NCBI RefSeq assembly: GCF_003387075.1
Contig: NZ_QUMQ01000001.1
Coordinates: forward strand, 5,890,001 to 5,954,000
DNA from: Asanoa ferruginea
GTDB lineage: Bacteria > Actinomycetota > Actinomycetes > Mycobacteriales > Micromonosporaceae
Length of the DNA: 64,000 nt
Reading direction: 5' to 3'
Below, in pieces: positions 58,184 through 64,000 of this stretch. The first letter of the stretch is position 1. The number at the start of each line of letters is the position of its first letter. The notes below the pieces were generated by a model, which worked only from the letters and a program-made list of their open reading frames with translations, was not told the origin of the DNA and made no database searches. The position numbers and the translations under genes are program-made.

Positions 58184-59186
58184 CCGTGGGTAGGAGGCGG
58201 GGCACCAGTCGCACATAGGCGACCATGCCCAGGACCTCGACCAGCGTCTGGGTGACCACGACCGCCGCGGCGACGGCGAGGCGGTCGGGGAGGGCCAGCG
58301 CCAGCGGGAGCACCACCAGCGAGTTGCGGGTCGCGCCGGTGAACACCACGGCCCGGGCCGGTGCCGTGTCCAGCCGGAAGAGCCGGCTGACGCCCAGCCC
58401 GGCAACGGCCATCACCACCAGGAAGACGACGTAGAACGGCACCACGCCGACCACGTCGCCGAGGTCGTTGTGGATCTTGGGGATCTGGGAGGCGACGACC
58501 ACGAACAGCGTCGCGGCCATCAGCGGCACCATCGCCGTTCCCAGGTGCCGGGCGACCGTTGCCCCGGCCCGGCGCCGGCTGGCCCACGCCTGCGTGGCCC
58601 AGGCCAGCACGAGCGGGACGACGATCAGGAAGAGGAAGGCCTCGACGAAGGGTCCGGCGTCGACCGTCTCGGCCAGGTCTGACCCCAGGAACAACAGCAG
58701 AAACAGCGGTAGCAACAGGATCTGGGCGATCAGCAACAGCGGCGTGGCGGCAAGCAGCCGATCGCTGCTCGCGCCGGCCAGGCCGCTGAAGACGATCACG
58801 TAGTCGACGCAGGGGGTGAGCAACACCAGCAGCACACCCAGCCGCACCGCCTGGTCGGCCGGCAGGAACGTGAACATCGCCGCCACCACGAGCGGGACGA
58901 CGACGAAGTTCACGACGAGCGCGGCGGCGAGGAATCGGCCGTCGCGCAGGGAGCGCACCAGATCCCGTGCCGGCACTTGGAGGAACGTCACGTAGAGCAG
59001 GGCACCCAGCACCGGACTGATGACGTGTTCGAGGCCCGGCCCCGCGCCCGGCAGCGCCCAGCCGACAGCAGCCCCCGCGCCGATCGCGCCCAGATAGACG
59101 GCGACCTGATGCCGCTCCAACCCGGCGACCAGCTCAGCCTTCCATCTCGTAGGGGAACGAATGCCATACGTCGCCCGCACGCTCAC
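58152..59186 (-). CDS. BASS-family permease, arsenite efflux-like (ACR3-related)
   Basis: A 344-aa (or slightly shorter) ten-helix membrane protein of the bile acid:sodium symporter superfamily. The GVLLVLLTPCVDYVIVFSGL segment corresponds to the ACR3 Cys-containing helix, with the crossover motif TGATRNSLVVLPLALALP in the last third. Location next to the ars operon, in opposite orientation, supports arsenite extrusion. The start is uncertain: the GTG at 59186 lies inside the preceding gene without a ribosome site, and a TTG at 59120 would remove 22 residues. It is probably cotranscribed with the two genes upstream. Confidence 0.8.
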   Translation of the reverse strand: MSVRATYGIRSPTRWKAELVAGLERHQVAVYLGAIGAGAAVGWALPGAGPGLEHVISPVLGALLYVTFLQVPARDLVRSLRDGRFLAAALVVNFVVVPLVVAAMFTFLPADQAVRLGVLLVLLTPCVDYVIVFSGLAGASSDRLLAATPLLLIAQILLLPLFLLLFLGSDLAETVDAGPFVEAFLFLIVVPLVLAWATQAWASRRRAGATVARHLGTAMVPLMAATLFVVVASQIPKIHNDLGDVVGVVPFYVVFLVVMAVAGLGVSRLFRLDTAPARAVVFTGATRNSLVVLPLALALPDRLAVAAAVVVTQTLVEVLGMVAYVRLVPRLLPTAKGGSRRRAP

Positions 59187-59460
59187 GGTCGGCGCGGTAA
59201 CCGACCTCGAGCCGAGCGACCACGGCGAGCGACGGGTCGTCTTCCACCAGGTGGACCATCGCGTCGATCACGCAGGCACCGTGGAGATTCGGGTCGTTGA
59301 CCCCGTCGAGCACTACCCACGAGTTGTCGGCCGTGTGGATCACGGTGAGCGCCGGTAACTGGCCGTCGGCGACCGTCCGCTGCACGGTGGCGCCGAGTTG
59401 TGGCGGAAAACGGCCGTCCGGGAAGGGAAAGGGCACGTGTCGGAAGACTTCGTGAGCCAC
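59134..59460 (-). CDS. hypothetical protein (108 aa)
   Basis: A 108-aa soluble protein with a compact alpha/beta look: FRHVPFPFPDGRFPPQLGAT, ALTVIHTADNSWVVLDGVND and CVIDAMVHLVEDDPSLAVVA. No family is recognised. The GTG start is 9 bp after the oxidoreductase stop, with GAGCGG nearby, so it is likely cotranscribed with that gene and with the BASS permease, whose start it overlaps. Confidence 0.6.
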   Translation of the reverse strand: MAHEVFRHVPFPFPDGRFPPQLGATVQRTVADGQLPALTVIHTADNSWVVLDGVNDPNLHGACVIDAMVHLVEDDPSLAVVARLEVGYRADRERAGDVWHSFPYEMEG

Positions 59461-59469
59461 GACCGCTCA

Positions 59470-60480
59470 TCAAAGCCTGATCGTGGTGCCGGTTGTGGCA
59501 CTCGTTCGGGCGGCGTCGAGGACCTCGATGTTGCGGAGGACGTCCCACGGGTCGACCGGGAGCGGCGCTTCGCCGCGGACAGCAGCCGCGAACGCCGGGT
59601 AGTAGGTGTCCCAGCGGCCGCGTTCGGTCGGGACCGGCTCGGCTGGGCCGCCGCGGTAGAGGTTGCCCCAGCGGGCTTGCGGCTCGGTGCCCCAGCGGTC
59701 GCCCTCGGTCGCGGGCGTGCGGCCGGCGATGAGGTCGGCCTCCTGGCCGTCGACGCCGTCGACGATGTAGGTGCCGGTCGTGCCGGTGACCCGGAAGCGT
59801 GGGCCGGGGGCGCCCTGCACCCAGCTGCCCCAGAGCTGTGATTCGACGCCGCCGGTGTGGGCGACGGTGACGAAGAAGTCGTCGTCGAGCGTGTGCCGGG
59901 CGCTCATCCGGGCGTAGACGTGGTCCGCGGGACCGAACAGCAACAGGGCCTGGTCGACCAGGTGCGCGCCGAAGTCGCGCAGGGCGCCGCCGCCGGCCGC
60001 GGGTGGGCCCGGGTCGGGGGAGAAGCGTTCGAAGCGGGACTCGAAGCGGGTGATGTCGCCCAGCTCACCCGTGTCGATCAGGCGGCGGACGGTCAGCAGG
60101 TCGGAGTCCCAGCGGCGGTTCTGGTAGACGCTGAGCGCGACGCCGGCCCGCTCGGCCGCTTCGATCGCGGTGCGGGCCTCGGCCGCGTCGAGGGCGAACG
60201 GTTTGTCGACCACCACCGCCATGCCGAGCCCGATCGCCTCCATAGCGAGCGGAATGTGGGTGTCTGCCGGGGTGGAAATCGCGACCGCCTGAACACCGTC
60301 GGTGACCAGTGCCTGCAGCGAGTCGTAGGCGGTGACGCCGGGATGGTCCTTCTCGAGCTCGGCCCGGCGGTCCGGTGACCGGGTCACCACGCCGGCGAAG
60401 TCGATGTCAGGCGCTGACCTGAGAAGTGGCGCGTGGAAGTAGCGCCCGCCGAATCCGTAGCCGACCAGTCCGAATCGCAT
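59470..60480 (-). CDS. Gfo/Idh/MocA family oxidoreductase
   Basis: A 336-aa NAD(P)-dependent dehydrogenase. The Rossmann motif is GLVGYGFGGRYFHAPLL, the EKP-like signature appears as VDKPFALD (Asp replacing Glu), and the C-terminal domain has GALRDFGAHLVDQALLLFG, as in YvaA/inositol-dehydrogenase-type enzymes. It acts on a sugar or cyclitol not identifiable here. It is the first gene of a minus-strand set with the 108-aa protein and the BASS permease. It is only distantly related to the WlbA-like enzyme at 5277. Confidence 0.87.
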   Translation of the reverse strand: MRFGLVGYGFGGRYFHAPLLRSAPDIDFAGVVTRSPDRRAELEKDHPGVTAYDSLQALVTDGVQAVAISTPADTHIPLAMEAIGLGMAVVVDKPFALDAAEARTAIEAAERAGVALSVYQNRRWDSDLLTVRRLIDTGELGDITRFESRFERFSPDPGPPAAGGGALRDFGAHLVDQALLLFGPADHVYARMSARHTLDDDFFVTVAHTGGVESQLWGSWVQGAPGPRFRVTGTTGTYIVDGVDGQEADLIAGRTPATEGDRWGTEPQARWGNLYRGGPAEPVPTERGRWDTYYPAFAAAVRGEAPLPVDPWDVLRNIEVLDAARTSATTGTTIRL

Positions 60481-60520
60481 GTGGGGATCCTCTTCCCGAG
60501 GGGTTTCTCAGGTCAAGCTG

Positions 60521-60552
60521 GCGTCCGGGCGGTCGGTTGACCGCCCGGACGC
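60521..60552 (-). terminator. strong hairpin terminator after NlpC/P60-like gene
   Basis: GCGTCCGGGCGGTC (60521-60534), loop GGTT and GACCGCCCGGACGC (60539-60552) form a perfect 14-bp stem. There is no T-run, as common in actinobacteria. Nearly the same hairpin follows the GH25 gene. Confidence 0.75.
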
Positions 60553-60561
60553 GATCAACGG

Positions 60562-61404
60562 CTAGTGGAAGGTGCCGGTGCCGGCCCAGGCGGGGATGCC
60601 GATGCCGGGTCCGCGGCGCATGGTCCAGTTGGTGAAGGTGGTGCCGGTTGACTCTCCGGTGTGGAGGGTGCCGTCGGCGCCGTAGTACCAGATCAGGTCG
60701 TCCTTACCGTCGTGGTTGTAGTCCCCGACGCCGGCCCAGGTCGGTGTCCCGATCCCATCGACGGACCCGATGGTGGCCAGGCCGCTTCCGGAGAAGGTGA
60801 ACACGGCTGAGCCTTGGTGCCAGGCGATGTCGTCGCGGTAGCCGTCGCCGTCGAAGTCACCGACGCCGGCCCAGTCCGGGGTCCCGATCCCGGGCCCGCG
60901 ACGCATCGTGCAGTTGGCGAAGGTGCTGCCGTTCGATTCGCAGGTGTGAATGGTTCCGTCGGGGTAGAACCAGAACAGGTCGTCGCGGCCGTCGTGGGTG
61001 TAGTCCCCGACCCCGGCCCACGTCGGTGTCCCGGGCCCGTCGACGGAGCCGGTCGTTGCCAGGCCGCTGCCCGAGAACGTGAAGATCGTAGATCCCTGGT
61101 GCCAGGCGATGTCGTCGCGATAGCCGTCACCGTCGAAGTCACCGACCCCGGCCCAGTCGGGTTTGCCGACTCCTGGTCCGCGGCGCATGGTGCAGTTGGT
61201 GAACGTGGTCCCGTTCGCGTCGCAGGTGTGGATGGTCCCGTCACCGGCGTAGTACCAGAACAGGTCGTCGCGGCCGTCGTGGTTGTAGTCACCGACACCG
61301 GCCCAATCGGGGGTGCCGATCCCGTCGACGGAACCGATGGTCGGGAACCCGGCCCCGGAGAAGGTGAACAGGCCCGAGCCCTGCATCCACGCCACATCCG
61401 CACC
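60562..61404 (-). repeat. 843-bp inverted repeat, copy 1 (FG-GAP module)
   Basis: Inverted relative to 63089-63931. The encoded ~280 residues differ at only about six positions, and the terminator hairpin beyond each end is shared too, so the duplicated unit includes module, stop and terminator. Confidence 0.88.
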
Positions 61405-62031
61405 CGAGGTTCCGGCCTCCAGGACGCGGCGATACTTGAAGGGCTTGTACAAAGACCTGCTGTAGCCGGCCTCCGACCACAGCCGGTGCTTGGTGGACGG
61501 CTTGGTCTGCTCGTACATCATGAAGTCGCCGCCGACGGCACCGACCCAGTGGTCGAAGATCACCGTGTGCGAGCCGTTCACCGGGTTGGCCTCGTTGTGG
61601 TAGAGCAGGATGTCGCCGGGACGCAGCGCGTTGTAGGTGATCTGCACGCTGATGGTGTCGAGGTCGCCGGTCCACCAGTAGTTGTCGTTGGTGTGCCAGG
61701 CCATCCCGACGTATCCCGAACAGTCGGTGCGATAATCGTCGCGATATTTCTCCATGCTGTAGGGCACGTGGGCGTCATACCAGGACTTCGCGCGGCTCAG
61801 GATCTCGTTCCGGGTGATCCACGGTCCGGGATTGTCGGCCGCCGCCGCCCCTGCGGCCCGCGTCGCCGAGCTGACGGCGGTGACACCCTGCGGCCGCACG
61901 GTGGTGTCGTCGCTGCCGGCCGCCGCCTGCGCCGTGGCGGGCGCCACCATCGCCAGGGCGACGGCCGCGCCGAGCACGGCCAGGATGTGGCGCCAGCGGA
62001 ACACGCTGTGCCGTCGTTGATTGGGCTTCAT
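60562..62031 (-). CDS. secreted NlpC/P60-like amidase with FG-GAP repeat tail
   Basis: A 489-aa exported protein. A long signal peptide (residues about 1-38, core HILAVLGAAVALAMVAPATAQAAA) precedes a cysteine-peptidase-like domain: Cys in YRTDCSGYVGMAWH, ALRPGDILLYHNEA and the catalytic His region GSHTVIFDHWVG. This suggests peptidoglycan or amide hydrolysis. The C-terminal ~280 residues are FG-GAP/VCBS-type repeats with Asp-rich calcium-binding turns (DYNHDGRDD, DFDGDGYRDD, DYTHDGRDD). GGGAGA lies 8 nt before the ATG. This module is almost identical to that of the divergent GH25 protein. Confidence 0.87.
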   Translation of the reverse strand: MKPNQRRHSVFRWRHILAVLGAAVALAMVAPATAQAAAGSDDTTVRPQGVTAVSSATRAAGAAAADNPGPWITRNEILSRAKSWYDAHVPYSMEKYRDDYRTDCSGYVGMAWHTNDNYWWTGDLDTISVQITYNALRPGDILLYHNEANPVNGSHTVIFDHWVGAVGGDFMMYEQTKPSTKHRLWSEAGYSRSLYKPFKYRRVLEAGTSGADVAWMQGSGLFTFSGAGFPTIGSVDGIGTPDWAGVGDYNHDGRDDLFWYYAGDGTIHTCDANGTTFTNCTMRRGPGVGKPDWAGVGDFDGDGYRDDIAWHQGSTIFTFSGSGLATTGSVDGPGTPTWAGVGDYTHDGRDDLFWFYPDGTIHTCESNGSTFANCTMRRGPGIGTPDWAGVGDFDGDGYRDDIAWHQGSAVFTFSGSGLATIGSVDGIGTPTWAGVGDYNHDGKDDLIWYYGADGTLHTGESTGTTFTNWTMRRGPGIGIPAWAGTGTFH

Positions 62032-62079
62032 CGAGACTTCTCCCTCGGGTCCGGTCCGCGGTCGTTGCGGACAGACCGT

Positions 62080-62162
62080 CGCGGTACGGGCTATCCAAGG
62101 ACTGGACGCCGACGCCGGGAGTACGGGCGCGGGCGTCCAGCGTTCGGATAGCCCGTACCGCG
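62080..62162. promoter_or_regulatory. large symmetrical dyad in divergent promoter region
   Basis: A perfect 17-bp outer arm CGCGGTACGGGCTATCC (62080-62096) pairs with 62146-62162, and an inner 9-bp arm CTGGACGCC (62102-62110) pairs with 62132-62140. Both are centred at 62121. The element sits midway between the two divergent cell-wall hydrolase genes and could be a shared operator, a pair of mirrored promoters, or an RNA hairpin in both leaders. Confidence 0.7.
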
Positions 62163-62215
62163 AAGGTCCCGGTGTTGGCGCGCGTGCGCCGAGATCACCT
62201 GACCCGAGGAGTTCG

Positions 62216-63931
62216 ATGCGCATCAGGACAGACCTGACCCATCGCCGACTACGGTTGGCCGTCGCGTTCTCGGCGGCCATCGTGACGGCCGTGTTGGCGC
62301 CCGGCGGGGCCATGGCAAGCGGACCGTCGATCACACCGTCCAACAGCGACAACGGCTGGGCCGGCAGCGGCACGCCAACGAGCGTGTCCGGCACGTCGAC
62401 AGCCCTGGCCACGATCGTGCCGCCGCCGGCCGGCTACCCGATCAACGGCCGCGACGTGTCCAGCCACGATCACAACGGCGGCAAGACCGTCAGTTGGCCG
62501 GCCCAGAAAGCAGCCGGAGACGAGTTCGCCTACGTCAAGGCGACCGAGGGCACCACGTACACGAATGAGTACTTCACCCAGGACTACCGCGGCGCGAAAG
62601 CCGCCGGCCTCTATGTCGGCGCGTATGCCTGGGGGCGGCCCGACAAGGGCAACCCGGTCGGCCAGGCGAACTACTTCGTCGACCACATGGAGTGGTCACG
62701 GGACGGCCGGACGCTGCCGCCGTTCCTGGACATCGAGTGGCCCTACAACGACCTGCCCGCATGCTACGGCCTCAACCAGAGCCAGATGCGTTCGTGGATC
62801 AGCTCGTTCCTGAGCCAGGTGCAGGCCCGCATCGGCGTCACGCCGATGATCTACACCAACGTCAACTGGTGGAATCCGTGCACCGGCAACAGCACCGCGT
62901 TCGCCGGCTACCTGCTCGACGTCGCGAGCTGCAACTCCTCGCCACCATCGGTGCCGGGCTGGGGCAACCATTGGACCTTCTGGCAGTACGACATCCCGGA
63001 CTGCCAGCGCGGCGGCGACCGCGATTCCAACGTCTTCAACGGAAGCCTCGCCCAGCTGGCCCAACTCGCCGGCGCACACGCGGGGTCAGGCGCGGACGTC
63101 GCGTGGATGCAAGGCTCGGGCCTGTTCACGTTCTCCGGGGCCGGGTTCCCGACGATCGGTTCCGTCGACGGGATCGGCACTCCGGACTGGGCCGGTGTCG
63201 GTGACTACAACCACGACGGCCGCGACGACCTGTTCTGGTACTACGCCGGTGACGGGACCATCCACACCTGCGACGCGAACGGGACCACGTTCACCAACTG
63301 CACCATGCGGCGCGGACCAGGAGTCGGCAAACCCGACTGGGCCGGAGTCGGTGACTTCGACGGTGACGGCTACCGCGACGACATCGCCTGGCACCAAGGC
63401 TCAACCATCTTCACCCTCTCGGGCAGCGGCCTAGCCACGACCGGCTCCGTTGACGGGCCCGGGACACCAACCTGGGCCGGTGTCGGGGACTACACCCACG
63501 ACGGCCGCGACGACCTGTTCTGGTTCTACCCCGACGGAACGATCCACACCTGCGAATCGAACGGCAGCACCTTCGCCAACTGCACCATGCGCCGCGGACC
63601 CGGGATCGGGACCCCGGACTGGGCCGGCGTCGGCGACTTCGACGCAGACGGCTACCGCGACGACATCGCCTGGCACCAAGGATCAGCCGTGTTCACCTTC
63701 TCCGGAACCGGCCTGGCCACCATCGGGTCCGTCGATGGGATCGGGACACCCACCTGGGCCGGGGTCGGGGACTACAACCACGACGGCCGCGACGACCTGA
63801 TCTGGTACTACGGCGCCGACGGCACCCTCCACACCGGAGAGTCAACCGGCACCACCTTCAGCAACTGGACCATGCGCCGCGGACCTGGGATCGGCGTCCC
63901 TGCCTGGGCCGGCACCGGCACCTTCCACTAA
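62216..63931 (+). CDS. secreted GH25 lysozyme with FG-GAP repeat tail
   Basis: A 571-aa exported muramidase. The signal peptide covers about residues 1-35 (RRLRLAVAFSAAIVTAVLAPGGAMA). The GH25 domain (about 78-285) starts INGRDVSSHDHNGG, with the catalytic Asp-x-Glu in PPFLDIEWPYND and the late WTFWQYD strand. It cuts the MurNAc-GlcNAc bond of peptidoglycan. The C-terminal ~280 residues are calcium-type FG-GAP repeats virtually identical to those of the divergent amidase. GAGGAG lies 4 nt before the ATG. The two enzymes together could open the cell wall from glycan and peptide sides. Confidence 0.92.
   Translation: MRIRTDLTHRRLRLAVAFSAAIVTAVLAPGGAMASGPSITPSNSDNGWAGSGTPTSVSGTSTALATIVPPPAGYPINGRDVSSHDHNGGKTVSWPAQKAAGDEFAYVKATEGTTYTNEYFTQDYRGAKAAGLYVGAYAWGRPDKGNPVGQANYFVDHMEWSRDGRTLPPFLDIEWPYNDLPACYGLNQSQMRSWISSFLSQVQARIGVTPMIYTNVNWWNPCTGNSTAFAGYLLDVASCNSSPPSVPGWGNHWTFWQYDIPDCQRGGDRDSNVFNGSLAQLAQLAGAHAGSGADVAWMQGSGLFTFSGAGFPTIGSVDGIGTPDWAGVGDYNHDGRDDLFWYYAGDGTIHTCDANGTTFTNCTMRRGPGVGKPDWAGVGDFDGDGYRDDIAWHQGSTIFTLSGSGLATTGSVDGPGTPTWAGVGDYTHDGRDDLFWFYPDGTIHTCESNGSTFANCTMRRGPGIGTPDWAGVGDFDADGYRDDIAWHQGSAVFTFSGTGLATIGSVDGIGTPTWAGVGDYNHDGRDDLIWYYGADGTLHTGESTGTTFSNWTMRRGPGIGVPAWAGTGTFH
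63089..63931 (+). repeat. 843-bp inverted repeat, copy 2 (FG-GAP module)
   Basis: Mirror of 60562-61404; see that entry. The 1684 bp between the arms could be inverted by recombination, which would swap the catalytic domains between the two genes without breaking them. Confidence 0.88.
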
Positions 63932-63941
63932 CCCCTCACCC

Positions 63942-63972
63942 CGTCCGGGCGGTCAACCCGACCGCCCGGACG
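63942..63972 (+). terminator. strong hairpin terminator after GH25 gene
   Basis: CGTCCGGGCGGTC (63942-63954), loop AACCC and GACCGCCCGGACG (63960-63972) form a perfect 13-bp stem, matching the hairpin at 60521-60552. It confirms that the duplication extends beyond the coding region. Confidence 0.75.
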
Positions 63973-64000
63973 CGAAGGGCACCGGCCAGTTCGATGGCGT

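Noticed and set aside
62032-62215. ydaO riboswitch upstream of the cell-wall hydrolase genes
   Set aside because: The gap is dominated by a simple dyad and lacks the expected multi-stem conserved sequence.
1-64000. tRNA, rRNA, CRISPR arrays, insertion sequences and attachment sites
   Set aside because: None could be recognised by reading either strand; weak hairpins were not enough to call any of these.

Overview
The window comes from a high-GC actinobacterium. Codons overwhelmingly end in G or C, GTG starts are common, many promoters look leaderless, and the regulator and enzyme families fit a filamentous soil actinomycete, most likely Micromonosporaceae (genus not determinable here). No rRNA, tRNA, CRISPR array, transposase or prophage is visible. 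Genes are densely packed, with many 1-4 bp start/stop overlaps and several tail-to-tail overlaps of convergent genes. No gene-free stretch exceeds 300 bases.

Layout. (1) 1-4.1 kb: an esterase divergent from a TetR repressor, a Wzm/Wzt-type polysaccharide ABC exporter, and a second TetR. (2) 4.2-19 kb: a cell-surface glycan cluster. It holds an aminotransferase, an NAD-dependent 3-dehydrogenase, a UDP-sugar 6-dehydrogenase and a hexapeptide N-acetyltransferase, which together match the four-step route to UDP-2,3-diacetamido-2,3-dideoxy-glucuronate. Five GT-B/GT-A glycosyltransferases and a PIG-V-like membrane mannosyltransferase accompany them. Two of the glycosyltransferases share an apparently identical 581-bp block with foreign-looking codon use. 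(3) 19-26.5 kb: a TPR protein, a giant secreted carbohydrate-active protein, a GH76 mannanase and a SGNH hydrolase with a MarR regulator. (4) 26.4-39.3 kb: accessory metabolism, including PhzF, two small proteins with iron-box promoters, SDR, aldo-keto reductase, MmpL exporter, PAP2 phosphatase, GH3 glucosidase and a lipoprotein hydrolase.

(5) 40.1-43.6 kb: the most unusual region. A retron-type reverse transcriptase is preceded by a candidate msr-msd RNA bounded by 15-nt complementary a1/a2 repeats with an AGC at the expected branch point. The RT gene overlaps by 4 nt an EAL-domain protein with a complete set of catalytic residues, which in turn overlaps by 1 nt an AlkA-type DNA glycosylase. 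This looks like one three-gene retron operon with effector candidates I do not recognise from described retron types. (6) 43.6-54.9 kb: a large LuxR regulator, a vanadium-haloperoxidase-like protein, an HxlR regulator, a DrrAB-type ABC exporter with its MerR regulator, Kup and CorA ion transporters. (7) 55-59.5 kb: a methyltransferase and an arsenic operon (ArsR-phosphatase fusion, aquaglyceroporin, ArsC) facing a BASS/ACR3-like permease. (8) 59.5-64 kb: a sugar oxidoreductase, then two divergent secreted cell-wall hydrolases (NlpC/P60-like and GH25) that end in nearly identical 843-bp FG-GAP modules in inverted orientation, each followed by the same terminator.

Three genes (an XRE regulator, a zinc-ribbon membrane protein and the DrrB-type permease) carry a single apparent frameshift at a short homopolymer. 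These may be assembly errors or real lesions.
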